A DNA stretch of 64,000 bases. It comes from Falsibacillus albus (GTDB taxonomy: Bacteria; Bacillota; Bacilli; Bacillales; DSM-25281). The stretch covers positions 124,001-188,000 of the forward strand of contig NZ_RCVZ01000004.1 of the NCBI RefSeq assembly GCF_003668575.1, given 5' to 3'. The position numbers and the translations under genes are program-made. Of this stretch, positions 1 to 9,419 are shown piece by piece. The notes beneath the pieces were generated by a model. That model saw only the letters and a program-made list of their open reading frames with translations. It searched no databases and was not told the origin of the DNA. Position 1 is the first letter of the stretch, and the number at the start of each line of letters is the position of its first letter.

Positions 1-3000
1 ATCCCTTTAGTAGGTGCGTACACTTTTTTTGAAATATATTTATTATTAATAAATAGGGCATTGTCCCGGAAACAGCTCTTGAGCGGAGCCATCATCTTAG
101 GAGTAAGCATTTGGTCGGCCGCGGCTACAAGCATTATTTCCATTGAAGGCGGGCAGTCCTTTCAGCTTGATTGGCTGATTGGTTCATTATTATTAGTGTT
201 CGCTTCTGCATTCCTTTCGCTTTGGTCCATTTCAAAAGCTCCCCGGACCGTATATTTGTATGTGTTTTCCGGTTTTTTGTTGAGCATAGCGATTATTGGC
301 GCACAAATGATGCTGGATAAAAGCTTGATCGGGATTCACATATTTAACAATGATCAATCTTTTTGGCTAATCTCTGGAGTCGTTTGTGCAATCAATATTA
401 GCAACATGGTTATTTTCTTCTACATCCTCGCGAGAAATGTGTCCATACTTAAATATTGGCTCACGTTATTTTTGAGTATTTCTATTTTTGCCATGAATTA
501 TTTGACTTTATCCACCTCTACTTTGGGTATCGATTCTTCCACTTACAATGGCTATTCCATCCATGAAAATAACTTGGTATTCATTATTTTATCATCGATG
601 TTTATAGTAGTTGGTATTTTACTGATGATCTCTCAGTTCAAGCAAAAGCAGTGGGAAAATCAAGCAGCTTGGAAGAATGTTCAACTTCAGTCTCTTTTTA
701 AGCAAAATCCGGATGGAATTATCATTTTTAATAAAGATGGCCGTGTGGTCAGTGCAAACCCAGCGAGCTGTAAAATTACGGGCTTTTCTTTCAATGATAG
801 CAATGGACAGGAATTCACTAAGTTTATTTCTACCACAGATATTCAAATGGCAACAAAGTATTTTAAGGAGTCCATTAATGGAAAGATCCAGCAATTTGAA
901 ATCCTTAGTTATCATAAAAATGGCCGGGAGCTCATGTTGAGGGTCCAATCCTTCCCCATCATGAATGACCAAAAGATCACCGGTATTTATGTGATTTTTC
1001 AAGATATGACCGCTCTTCACTCCTTGCAATCCGATTTAATGGAGAAGGAAGAACATTATCGTCTTGTTTCTGAAAATATGAGTGACTTAGTAAGTGTGCT
1101 GAATAACAAAGGGAAAATTGAGTTTGTTTCCCCTTCACATCAAAAAATCCTCGGATATCCACCTGATTTTTTGGATGGATTGCAGATCAATCATTTTATA
1201 CATCCTGATGATTTTCATGTCTTGCTTTCTAAATATAAAGTGATGATGAAGTCGAAAGAACCTGTCCTAGCCAATTATCGCCTGCTTCATCAAAGCGGCC
1301 ATTATATTCCTACGGAGTCTTATGTGGTCCCTATTTTGGATGAAGAAAAACAGCTTCAAAAAATGCTTGTCTCATCCAGGGATATTACTGAAAGAAAAAA
1401 ATATGAAGAGGAATTATTGGATAGTGAGACAAAATATCGTGTGATTGCCGAATATTCTTATGATCTTATCCGCGTCATTGACCCTTCTGGAATTGTCCGT
1501 TACGCTTCTCCCTCTCATGAATCCATTCTCGGTTATTCAGCAGAGGAAATTATAGGGGCAAAATTCAATCAGAATATCCATCCAGATGACTTTGAAGAGG
1601 TGTCAGGAAGGTTCTATCGGAATTTAAAAATGGTTAAGCATGAGATACTGGAATATCGAATGAAATGTAAAGGTGGAGAATGGATCTGGGTGGAAGCACA
1701 CTGTAATCCAGTCTATGATACCCAAGGCTATTTCAAGCATTATGTCATTGTTTCAAGGAATATTTCTGAGAGAAAAGCTTATGAAGCACAGCTTGAACAA
1801 CTTGCGTTTTATGATTTGTTGACTGAAATTCCGAATCGTAGGTTGTTTCAATCTGAATTTACAGCCTTGATTGATCATGCTTCAGCCAATAATGGAAGTT
1901 TTGCATTGTTCTTACTCGACTGTGACCGTTTTAAGTGGGTGAATGACACATTCGGCCACGATACAGGCGATGCTTTATTAAGATGTTTTGTCAGAAGAAT
2001 CAAGAAGATTTTGTCCAAAGGCGATATTTTTGCACGCCTGGGTGGAGACGAATTCGCGATAATTCTTACGGATGTCCATCTCCAACATGAAGTTGAGATA
2101 TTTGCGAAACGTATGGTGGAATCCCTGCAAAAAAGCTGGGAGGTCAATGGCCATGAATTTGTGACCACCTCATCAATCGGAATTTCCTTGTTTCCTAAAG
2201 ATGGGAATTCGATCAATCAATTAATGGCTCATGCAGACCAAGCGCTTTATCAAGCAAAGGAATTCGGAAGAAATAATCATCAATATTACTCATTGGAAAT
2301 GGAGAAGAAGCTAACAAGGAAGCTCGACATTGAAAACGGTTTGAAGACAGCTTTGAAACAGGAGAGATTTCATCTTGTTTATCAGCCTCAAGTCCTTCTT
2401 TCCAATGGTGAAATAATCGGAGTGGAGGTATTGCTAAGATACACCCATCCAGATCTTGGACCGATTTCCCCTGCCGAGTTCATTCCTTTATGTGAGCAGT
2501 CCGGCATGATTGATGAGGTTACCCATTGGGTTTTATCAAATGCATTTCATCAGCAAAAGCTATGGGAGAAAAGTGGTTTTCCTCCCTTGAAAATGGCCAT
2601 TAACATATCTCCGATCACATTTGAAAAGAAAGTGTTTGTCGAATCTGTTGAGAGAATGCTGGTGGAATTCGATATAACGCCTGAATTGATAGAATTTGAG
2701 ATAACGGAAGATGCCTTTATGCATTTTACACAGGAAGTAAAGGAAGCGATTGTGGCATTGAAATCAATGGGGATTCACATTGCCTTAGATGACTTTGGAT
2801 CTGGCTACTCTTCTTTAAAGCAACTTAAGGAGCTGCCAATCGATAAAATTAAAATTGATCGTACCTTTATTCAAAATGTCCCTGCCATGAAAAGGGACCA
2901 AGCCATCATCGAAAGTATTTTGAGTCTGACGTTGAAATTGAATAATGAAATTATTTGTGAAGGAATTGAGACAAAAGAGCAAGTGGATTATTTATTAGCC

Positions 3001-3096
3001 CAAAACTGTCTTTATGGCCAAGGGTACTATTTCAGCCGACCACTCCTGGCAATGGATCTAGTGGAAAATTGGCTTGAAAAGGCAGTTCTTCAATAA
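1..3096 (+). CDS. Membrane-anchored PAS-GGDEF-EAL c-di-GMP signalling protein (5' end outside window)
   Basis: Predicted bifunctional cyclic-di-GMP enzyme. A TTG at 61 could start it, but the frame stays open to base 1 (IPLVGAYTFFEIYLLLINRA before residue 1), so the gene very probably begins upstream. Counting from the TTG: about six membrane helices in residues 1-195 with a GVSIWS signature that recalls MHYT sensors, then three PAS domains (about 205-325, 335-455, 460-580), a GGDEF domain with intact RLGGDEF near 660, and an EAL domain (about 765-1000) with EVL in place of EAL and DDFGSGYSS present. No RxxD inhibitory site is seen ahead of GGDEF (SKGD instead). Both catalytic halves look competent, so net synthesis or breakdown cannot be told. 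Layout resembles B. subtilis YkoW. Confidence 0.9.
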   Translation: MPLVGAYTFFEIYLLLINRALSRKQLLSGAIILGVSIWSAAATSIISIEGGQSFQLDWLIGSLLLVFASAFLSLWSISKAPRTVYLYVFSGFLLSIAIIGAQMMLDKSLIGIHIFNNDQSFWLISGVVCAINISNMVIFFYILARNVSILKYWLTLFLSISIFAMNYLTLSTSTLGIDSSTYNGYSIHENNLVFIILSSMFIVVGILLMISQFKQKQWENQAAWKNVQLQSLFKQNPDGIIIFNKDGRVVSANPASCKITGFSFNDSNGQEFTKFISTTDIQMATKYFKESINGKIQQFEILSYHKNGRELMLRVQSFPIMNDQKITGIYVIFQDMTALHSLQSDLMEKEEHYRLVSENMSDLVSVLNNKGKIEFVSPSHQKILGYPPDFLDGLQINHFIHPDDFHVLLSKYKVMMKSKEPVLANYRLLHQSGHYIPTESYVVPILDEEKQLQKMLVSSRDITERKKYEEELLDSETKYRVIAEYSYDLIRVIDPSGIVRYASPSHESILGYSAEEIIGAKFNQNIHPDDFEEVSGRFYRNLKMVKHEILEYRMKCKGGEWIWVEAHCNPVYDTQGYFKHYVIVSRNISERKAYEAQLEQLAFYDLLTEIPNRRLFQSEFTALIDHASANNGSFALFLLDCDRFKWVNDTFGHDTGDALLRCFVRRIKKILSKGDIFARLGGDEFAIILTDVHLQHEVEIFAKRMVESLQKSWEVNGHEFVTTSSIGISLFPKDGNSINQLMAHADQALYQAKEFGRNNHQYYSLEMEKKLTRKLDIENGLKTALKQERFHLVYQPQVLLSNGEIIGVEVLLRYTHPDLGPISPAEFIPLCEQSGMIDEVTHWVLSNAFHQQKLWEKSGFPPLKMAINISPITFEKKVFVESVERMLVEFDITPELIEFEITEDAFMHFTQEVKEAIVALKSMGIHIALDDFGSGYSSLKQLKELPIDKIKIDRTFIQNVPAMKRDQAIIESILSLTLKLNNEIICEGIETKEQVDYLLAQNCLYGQGYYFSRPLLAMDLVENWLEKAVLQ

Positions 3097-3099
3097 TAA

Positions 3100-3136
3100 A
3101 AAAGCGCCCATCCCTTGTACAGGTGGTGGGCGTTTC
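3100..3136 (-). terminator. Terminator of the permease gene
   Basis: Imperfect GC-rich hairpin (GCGCCCATCC pairing with GGTGGGCGT) between two convergent genes. On the minus strand it is followed by a run of six T, so it best serves the permease; on the plus strand the tail is weaker. Confidence 0.7.
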
Positions 3137-3138
3137 AA

Positions 3139-4518
3139 TTAGGATATTTTTTCATCGGTTACATCTTCGATTGTGACAAACTCTTCGGATATGGGTCTTA
3201 ATTTTTTTCTTCCAATCGCCAAATAATAAATTGTTCCAAGACCAAATACGATAAGAATCACAAAAATCAATGGAACTTCAATGCCAAAAACAGGCATATT
3301 TGTCGTTAAGATTGAATATCGAAGGACACAGTAGAATGAAAATAAACCTAATACTAATGAAATGGCTGGAATTATCGGGAACATTACTTTGAACGGCCTA
3401 TCCAAACGCGGTTCATTCTTTCTTAATAAGAACAAGGAAATGAGACTAAGGCAATACATTGTAATCGCCCCAAATACCGAAAGGGTTATCAACGCATTTG
3501 CAAAGTTTGCTGAACCGGCACAAATCACACCGATGGACCCTGGAACGATCAATCCCCAATGAGGGACCCCTCTCTTGGATAATTTAGATAAAAAGCGAGG
3601 TAAATATCCTGCTCTTGCCAGTGCAAATGTCTGACGTGAATAACCGATGATAATTCCGTGCAAACTTGCGATTGTACCAAATAATCCTATTATAGCAACA
3701 GTGATCGGCAACAGACTTCCCTCTCCATATATATTAGCCAATGCTTGTGGTAAAGGATAATCTGCAGGTTTCCCTTCTCCTACGCCAAGGCCGGCTGTTA
3801 CCAGCAATGTTAATATCGTACATGCTACAAGAGTCAAAATTCCGGAGATGAACCCTTTAGGGATGTCTTTTTTAGGATCACGTACTTCTTCAGCCGCCAT
3901 TGCCCCGCCTTCTATTGCTAAAAAGAACCAAATCGCAAATGGAATCGCAGCCATTACTCCTGTCCATCCATGGGAAAATGAGCTTTCATTGAAAATTACC
4001 TTTGCATCGATATGGGGCAGTCCTGCTGCATAATAGATTGCTAACCCAATTAAAGCTAAAATCGTGGCAACCAGTTCAATAAGCGCAGCGCCCTTAACGC
4101 CGATCAAATTAATAAGAATGAATAGGACAAATACTCCTACAGTGGCATATACCGGATGTATAGCAGGAATTAAAAAGTTGATATATGCCCCCGTTGCAAC
4201 TGCAATGGCAGGCGGTGCAAAAACAAATTCCAATAGACATGCAAGACCTGTCATGAATCCGCCGTATGCCCCCATGGCTCTTCTCGCGTATGCAGATGGC
4301 CCTCCTGCGTGGGGGATGGAAGTTGATAATTCTGCATAACTAAATATGAATGTCGTATAAAAGATCGTAATTATGATGGCAGCAATGATAAGCCCCATCG
4401 TCCCGCCTTTTTCAAAACCATAGTTCCATCCAAAATATTGACCGGATATGACCATCCCTACAGCAATGGCCCATAAATGAATAGGCTTAAGTGATTTTTG
4501 CAGATGATTATTTTCCAT
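3139..4518 (-). CDS. eat: APC-superfamily amine permease, probably ethanolamine permease
   Basis: 459-residue, about 12-helix transporter of the amino acid-polyamine-organocation superfamily. The N-terminal stretch GQYFGWNYGFEKGGTMG and the length match the ethanolamine permease family, which imports ethanolamine as carbon and nitrogen source. Starts at ATG with an AAGGAGG-like site 7 bases upstream. No ethanolamine ammonia-lyase genes lie in the window. Its substrate is inferred from family resemblance only; another small amine or amino acid is possible. The upstream region carries a sigma-A promoter overlapped by a cre-like site and a terminator-like hairpin in the leader, suggesting carbon catabolite control plus possible attenuation. 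Confidence 0.8.
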   Translation of the reverse strand: MENNHLQKSLKPIHLWAIAVGMVISGQYFGWNYGFEKGGTMGLIIAAIIITIFYTTFIFSYAELSTSIPHAGGPSAYARRAMGAYGGFMTGLACLLEFVFAPPAIAVATGAYINFLIPAIHPVYATVGVFVLFILINLIGVKGAALIELVATILALIGLAIYYAAGLPHIDAKVIFNESSFSHGWTGVMAAIPFAIWFFLAIEGGAMAAEEVRDPKKDIPKGFISGILTLVACTILTLLVTAGLGVGEGKPADYPLPQALANIYGEGSLLPITVAIIGLFGTIASLHGIIIGYSRQTFALARAGYLPRFLSKLSKRGVPHWGLIVPGSIGVICAGSANFANALITLSVFGAITMYCLSLISLFLLRKNEPRLDRPFKVMFPIIPAISLVLGLFSFYCVLRYSILTTNMPVFGIEVPLIFVILIVFGLGTIYYLAIGRKKLRPISEEFVTIEDVTDEKIS

Positions 4519-4614
4519 CCAATTCCTCCTTTTTAACTTGAAATTCTATTTCTATGTGATGGCTTTCGACTCTTAAAGTTGACCTCCTCTCTACAATCAT
4601 TGTTTGTGAACCGA

Positions 4615-4661
4615 CAAAAAAAGGCACCAAAAATGCAATACATTGCATTTTAGGCGCCTTT
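4615..4661 (-). terminator. Terminator-like hairpin in the leader of the permease gene
   Basis: Nearly perfect 20-bp stem (AAAGGCGCCTAAAATGCAAT on the minus strand) with a 2-base loop and a seven-T tail, placed between the predicted promoter (4718-4746) and the permease start at 4518. It could end transcripts arriving from the helicase gene, but because it sits downstream of the permease promoter it would also attenuate permease mRNA. Confidence 0.75.
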
Positions 4662-4717
4662 GCCTTGATTCATATTCACTTTTAGAAATTTTCAAATAAA
4701 AATAGTAATTAATTTTC

Positions 4718-4746
4718 ATTATACGAAAACGTTTTCGCTAATTCAA
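4718..4746 (-). promoter_or_regulatory. Sigma-A promoter with cre site in the spacer
   Basis: Minus strand shows TTGAAT (4741-4746), a 17-bp spacer and a perfect TATAAT (4718-4723). The spacer holds the perfect palindrome CGAAAACGTTTTCG (4724-4737), a close match to the catabolite-responsive element bound by CcpA. A repressor there would block the promoter of the permease. Confidence 0.75.
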
Positions 4747-4793
4747 TATGAAAAAACGAAAAGATTTTTGGATAGGGTTCCCAAAATGTCTTA

Positions 4794-7313
4794 TTAGTAC
4801 AAATGTGAAATTCCCACCATACTCTCGCACTTATTACATTTTATGAATATATCCCCTCCAACTTTGTCTGCAGTTGCATCTTGATGACCGTCCGGACATA
4901 AGAGTTGTTTATGTTCAAGGTACACTTGCACCTGTTTGACAGTTAAGTATCTTTCTTGCCCACAATTTGAACAGCTGAATAAAACTTTTCCGTTTCGGTG
5001 CATGCGAATCGTCCGATGATGATCACAAAATGGGCAGCAGGTCCATTTTGTGATGTAGTCACCCAGGCTGACCTCTGATTTCCATGTTGCAGATTTAAGA
5101 AAGCTTTTAATCTTGATGCTTTTTTGGGGTGAGACATTCATTAATTCGAATAATAATTGAATGCCTTTCTTGGTCCAAAGTCTGGCAGGCTGCAGTTCAT
5201 TTATCCCGAGTTGTTCTCCCCCAATCCACATTACCTTTCGATCTATGACGATAAATGGAAAGGTATATGAGCATTGTAATGGGTGAAATCTCTTTAATGG
5301 AATTGAAGTTGTAGAATTGGCGATTAATTTCACTTTAACTTCTTCATTCATCTTCATCAAAGACTTTTTAACCTCTTCTCCGAGTTCCCTCCAATGGGGT
5401 GTGGAAAGAATCACTTCTTTTTTTGCTTTTTGCAGGTCTGAAACCAAAGATTCTACTTCGTTCGGCCTATACCATCGAAGTCTTTTATGGAGAGAAAGGA
5501 CATGTTTATTTATGATGGATGGCTGCTTTACTGCGTGATGGGAATGCAAGTGGTCCAAGAGCTTACGGACTGGTATTTGCGAGGCAGTTTTTTGCTTCAG
5601 AAATTTAGCATCGCCGAATGCCACAAATTTACCTCTTGCCCTTGTTACTGCTACATTTACTAGTCGGAGGCTCTGCTCGTTGGTCAAAAGTCTCCCAGGT
5701 GCGTTGTGTGAAGAACAATCTACAGTATCAAATAAAACCATATCCCGTTCTGATCCTTGGAATCTATGGATGGTCGCAGCCGCTAGACCTTCTTTGTCAC
5801 CAGTTGTCCGATCTTCAGGAAAAAATATTTCCAGCAGCGTATTTACTAATTTTGCCTGTGCCCGATAAGGGGAGATGAATCCTATTGACGAAGTCCCTTC
5901 CGCCTGTGCTTCCAGCAAATTCTGTATGGACATTAATGCTGTGTACAAGTGAAAGCGAGAGTGGCTTTTTTGATCTTTGGCACCATATATTGCAGCAATC
6001 TGTGTATTTACCCAAATGGCCGCCTGCTGTGAAAAAGGTTTTTTTTCTGATATGGACTTCCTGTTATACCTAACAGAGGGATGGTCTTCCACATGGCCTC
6101 CATAAACATGACGGTTTGTAAATGAAGAAATATCTGGGTGCATCCTCCTCTGTTTGTTAAGGATATAAAGATGAGGATGCCGGTTCTGTGTCTCCACTGT
6201 CTTGACGATCCCTGCACGGTGGAAAATATCTTCCTTCAACCAGCGAGTGACATATTTATGGTCGGAAATTGCCACCGGAGGCAATTGCCGAAAATCACCG
6301 CTGATCAGTATTCGCTTTCCCAAGCTCGCAGCGAATCCAATTTGTGGTACATAGGCCATACTTGCTTCATCGACAATGACCAGGTCAAATGATTGAAGAT
6401 AAATGGCTTGATCTGTCGCGGCTTTTGACAATGTAGCCCCGACTATTTTGGCCTGATTAATAATGGATGCTTCCTTATCTTTAAACAGCTGTCTGGAGCT
6501 GATATCAATTGCATGATAGTCTGTTTCCCCATCTGATTTAAAGCTTCTCGCTGCTAAGTGAGGGAAGCGGGATTCGACCCATTTTGCGGAAAACAAACTG
6601 GGGTGCTTGGCGATGGAACTATCGGATGAGTTCCCATATCGTATGACTTCTCCGGGAATCCATTTGTCATTTGCCTCTAAATATAGCGCGGTTTCTTCCA
6701 TTAATACGTCAAGAGATGCGTTGCTATGGGCAAGGATCAGCACCTTTTGACCCTTTATGTATTTTCTTGCAGCAATTCTCGCCAACGTATAAGTTTTTCC
6801 CGTTCCCGGCGGCCCCCATAAATAGGTTGCGGGGTTATATTTAGTTCGGAGCATAAGTTCATGGATGCCGTTTTTTATAATGTCGGTCGGATGTCTTGCG
6901 ATGTCGCCTGGTTTAAGGACACGCTGTATCCTCTGAAGCTTGGATTTTTTCTCCTTTGCTTCTTCGAGCCGATTGGACAGTTCGATCAGCAGCTGCCATG
7001 GCTCTGTATGAATTTCTAACTCTTTTACACGATTTCCGATAAATGAGGTCAATGAAATGATCATATCCGAACCTGATATCTGGATAACGGAACCTTGGAA
7101 CCTCTTTCCATCAAGAGACGCTTTGATTGAACTTCTTTCAGGAATAATCGTTTCCATTCCTCGCTTAAAACGGTAGATTGCCTGATTTTTTTCTTTTAGC
7201 AAACATTCTCCGTTTTTTAATAAGTGCACGTCGCCACCCATTTTTTTTACTGTTTTGGCTTCATATTTAAGGGCAAATTGCCATTGCTTCATGATTGAAT
7301 TCAAAATACTCAT
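4794..7313 (-). CDS. UPF1/DNA2-like superfamily 1 helicase with PLD-like and zinc-ribbon C-terminus
   Basis: 839-residue predicted nucleic-acid helicase. Walker A GPPGTGKT near residue 168, Walker B VDEAS near 312, GDFRQLPP, QRRMHPDIS (motif IV region) and VAVTRARGKF (motif VI) place it among AAA_11/AAA_12 helicases. After the helicase core, residues about 640-710 look like a phospholipase-D-type fold (IDRKVMWIGGEQLGI) without a clear HKD motif. The tail has two cysteine clusters, CPFCDHH...CSNCG and CPDGHQ...CNKCE, likely zinc ribbons. ATG start with GAGGAG upstream. Stands alone. Role unknown; RNA or DNA metabolism, or defence, are possible but unproven. Confidence 0.85.
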   Translation of the reverse strand: MSILNSIMKQWQFALKYEAKTVKKMGGDVHLLKNGECLLKEKNQAIYRFKRGMETIIPERSSIKASLDGKRFQGSVIQISGSDMIISLTSFIGNRVKELEIHTEPWQLLIELSNRLEEAKEKKSKLQRIQRVLKPGDIARHPTDIIKNGIHELMLRTKYNPATYLWGPPGTGKTYTLARIAARKYIKGQKVLILAHSNASLDVLMEETALYLEANDKWIPGEVIRYGNSSDSSIAKHPSLFSAKWVESRFPHLAARSFKSDGETDYHAIDISSRQLFKDKEASIINQAKIVGATLSKAATDQAIYLQSFDLVIVDEASMAYVPQIGFAASLGKRILISGDFRQLPPVAISDHKYVTRWLKEDIFHRAGIVKTVETQNRHPHLYILNKQRRMHPDISSFTNRHVYGGHVEDHPSVRYNRKSISEKKPFSQQAAIWVNTQIAAIYGAKDQKSHSRFHLYTALMSIQNLLEAQAEGTSSIGFISPYRAQAKLVNTLLEIFFPEDRTTGDKEGLAAATIHRFQGSERDMVLFDTVDCSSHNAPGRLLTNEQSLRLVNVAVTRARGKFVAFGDAKFLKQKTASQIPVRKLLDHLHSHHAVKQPSIINKHVLSLHKRLRWYRPNEVESLVSDLQKAKKEVILSTPHWRELGEEVKKSLMKMNEEVKVKLIANSTTSIPLKRFHPLQCSYTFPFIVIDRKVMWIGGEQLGINELQPARLWTKKGIQLLFELMNVSPQKSIKIKSFLKSATWKSEVSLGDYITKWTCCPFCDHHRTIRMHRNGKVLFSCSNCGQERYLTVKQVQVYLEHKQLLCPDGHQDATADKVGGDIFIKCNKCESMVGISHLY

Positions 7314-7424
7314 AGTAGTACTCCTCTATGATGGATTATAATAAAAAGCTCATCAGTGTTTAGAGACACAAGGTCTACCATACTAATGAAGCTTGGTTTC
7401 GTCAAATTTCAGATATCTTCATCC

Positions 7425-7456
7425 ATCAAAAAAGGGATGCATATTCCTGCATCCCA
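7425..7456 (-). terminator. Terminator of the amidohydrolase gene
   Basis: GGGATGCA/TGCATCCC hairpin with a 6-base loop, followed on the minus strand by seven T, 34 bases past the amidohydrolase stop codon. Confidence 0.8.
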
Positions 7457-7489
7457 AATAGATATTGTTTTGTTTGACTTTGTCTTATA

Positions 7490-9103
7490 TCACTCGTCCT
7501 CCTTTTTGCTATACACCCGTTTTCCATTCATCCAAGTCTCACACACCCTCAGTTGGCGCAGATCCTTCGGTTCGACTTCCAAAGGATGATGGTCAAGTAA
7601 GATGAAATCTGCAAGAAATCCTTCTTCAAGTTTTCCTTTGTACTTGCTTGTAAACTCCATTTCTGCTGGAACGAAAGTATATCCATTAAAGGCTTGATCA
7701 ACCGTTAGTTTTTCTTGTGGCATCCAGCCGTTTTCCGGTTCCTGATCCTTGTTTGTCCTGTTGACCGCCGCAAAGATGCCTTCCAATGGGTTCAATTCTC
7801 CAATCGGTGCATCCGAGCTAAGGGTAATGGGGATGCCGTGCCGGAGCAAACTGCCGAATGCATCGCAATAGGGTGCTAGGTCCTCCCCTACCCATTTTGC
7901 TTTTTTGTCCCACTCTCCCATCAGAAAAGAGGGCTGTGTTTCAATATAAGGTTTAAGCTTCTCAAGCCTCTTCAACAAATCCTCGCCTAATGTCTGGGCA
8001 TGAATGATGCGGTGATGAAGCTTACTGGTCCTTGCCTCGTCCTGTTCCAGCGCAATGATGGCCTGTTCGACTGCACGATCTCCGATGGCATGCATGGCCA
8101 CTTGCATGTTATTTTCTGCGGCCAGCCTGACCATCTCGTTCAATTCTTCTTGTGTATATACCAGATTACCTGCTGTATCGGGCTTATCCCGGTACGCCAT
8201 TCGCAGGGCTGAAGTATGGAGACGCTGAGTGCCATCCAAAAAGATTTTGAATGCCCCTACCTTTACTTTATCGGTCCCTTCGCCAGAACGAAGTGAGAAA
8301 TGTTCAAGGTAATTTGTGATGTCATTAATGTTGAATAAATAATGATGGAGATAGACCCTGATCGGCAATCTTTCTTCTTTTTCAAGCTGCGTGTAGGCAT
8401 TCCATAATTTTTCAAATGAGCCGATGAAATTCAAGTCTTCTGTATGGATCGTCGTTATTCCATGCCTTAAAAGATGTGGGATGCCTGATAATATAGCTTC
8501 TTTTGCATTCTCGACGCTTCTTCCCCGAAAATGGCGTTTGATATAATGGACTGCAGTATCTTTGAATCGTCCATTCCATTGACCATCATCATTGGTTTCT
8601 TTAAAGTCATCCGGAATACCTTCGAAGTCATCTTCTTCCTTTAAAAGGTCGAGCACTTTTTGATTGACTACACATTCATGTCCATCCTGATGAAGAAAGA
8701 ACATTTTCTTATCTAAATGGATTTCGTCCAAATCCTTTCCGGTAAGCAAGTGATCAATGTCCTCAAATTGACCGTCATTCAATCCCCGGCCGACAATCCA
8801 ATCTTCTTCTTCCATTTGAGGATAAAATTCAGCTACTTCCCTCTTCATTTCATCCCAGCTGGTGACATGCCGCAAATCCAATTCGCTTTTCATCAAACCA
8901 TAGCGCAGAAAGTGAAGGTGTGAATCTGTAAAGCTTGCAGTCATCACACGCTCTTTTGCATCGTATACATGTTCATTCTGTTCCGGTGACCTTCCCTCTA
9001 TGAGATTTTCGATATACCCTTGCTCATCCAGCTTTACATGAAATATTCCATCTTTACTTTTTTTCTTAAAAGGCTGATACAATCTTACATTATCAATTAT
9101 CAC
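7490..9103 (-). CDS. YtcJ-type metal-dependent amidohydrolase
   Basis: 537 residues, the usual length of the YtcJ/AepA-like branch of the amidohydrolase superfamily (TIM-barrel, amidohydrolase_3). Visible metal-binding features are DSHLHF in strand 1 (about residue 59), MHAIGDRA (about 340), RIIHAQ (about 368) and SSDAPIGELNPLEG (about 430). GTG start preceded by GGGAGGG. Probably cytoplasmic; no signal peptide. The substrate of this branch is generally not established, so only hydrolysis of a C-N bond can be proposed. Monocistronic by spacing. Confidence 0.85.
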   Translation of the reverse strand: MIIDNVRLYQPFKKKSKDGIFHVKLDEQGYIENLIEGRSPEQNEHVYDAKERVMTASFTDSHLHFLRYGLMKSELDLRHVTSWDEMKREVAEFYPQMEEEDWIVGRGLNDGQFEDIDHLLTGKDLDEIHLDKKMFFLHQDGHECVVNQKVLDLLKEEDDFEGIPDDFKETNDDGQWNGRFKDTAVHYIKRHFRGRSVENAKEAILSGIPHLLRHGITTIHTEDLNFIGSFEKLWNAYTQLEKEERLPIRVYLHHYLFNINDITNYLEHFSLRSGEGTDKVKVGAFKIFLDGTQRLHTSALRMAYRDKPDTAGNLVYTQEELNEMVRLAAENNMQVAMHAIGDRAVEQAIIALEQDEARTSKLHHRIIHAQTLGEDLLKRLEKLKPYIETQPSFLMGEWDKKAKWVGEDLAPYCDAFGSLLRHGIPITLSSDAPIGELNPLEGIFAAVNRTNKDQEPENGWMPQEKLTVDQAFNGYTFVPAEMEFTSKYKGKLEEGFLADFILLDHHPLEVEPKDLRQLRVCETWMNGKRVYSKKEDE

Positions 9104-9222
9104 TGACTCGCCCTCCCAAAAAATGATCTATTTCATATGTTTCCACTGGAAAAATTGAAATAAACCTTTCTGAGTAGACGAAATAACTTGGAGAACAAAA
9201 TAGTATGAGAGAAGAGTCTTTC

Positions 9223-9251
9223 TTTACAATACTCAAGCAAAAATTTATAAT
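9223..9251 (+). promoter_or_regulatory. Promoter of the antisense RNA
   Basis: TTTACA (9223-9228), 17-bp spacer, perfect TATAAT (9246-9251) on the plus strand. Transcription from about 9258 would run into the 3' half of the toxin gene. Confidence 0.7.
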
Positions 9252-9257
9252 TAAAAT

Positions 9258-9419
9258 AAATTAGCATATACTTTAAAATAGAAAAAAAAAACAAAAGAGA
9301 TCTGGCTGCAACCAGATCTCCCATATACAGCCTTCACTGCAAGAAGAGCAGTGGCCAGGCAATGCAAAGCATAACTCACCCTACACTGTTGGCCGAGGCA
9401 GGGTGGGTTATTTCTTTTT
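9258..9419 (+). ncRNA. Predicted antisense RNA antitoxin
   Basis: Predicted about 160-nt non-coding transcript from the promoter at 9223-9251 to an intrinsic terminator whose 10-bp stem (9373-9382 with 9400-9409, one G-U pair) is followed by ATTTCTTTTT. It is fully complementary to the 3' end of the toxin mRNA, including the stop codon and toxin terminator. This convergent 3'-overlap matches the txpA/RatA and bsrG/SR4 type I systems of B. subtilis. No ORF is evident in it. Inferred; expression is not shown. Confidence 0.65.
9282..9320 (-). terminator. Terminator of the toxin mRNA
   Basis: Perfect 9-bp stem GAGATCTGG/CCAGATCTC (9297-9320) followed on the minus strand by a T-rich run of about 15 bases. 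Confidence 0.85.

Noticed and set aside
4064-4339. Plus-strand ORFs inside the permease gene
   Set aside because: Antisense shadows of a membrane protein gene, without ribosome sites or recognisable sequence.
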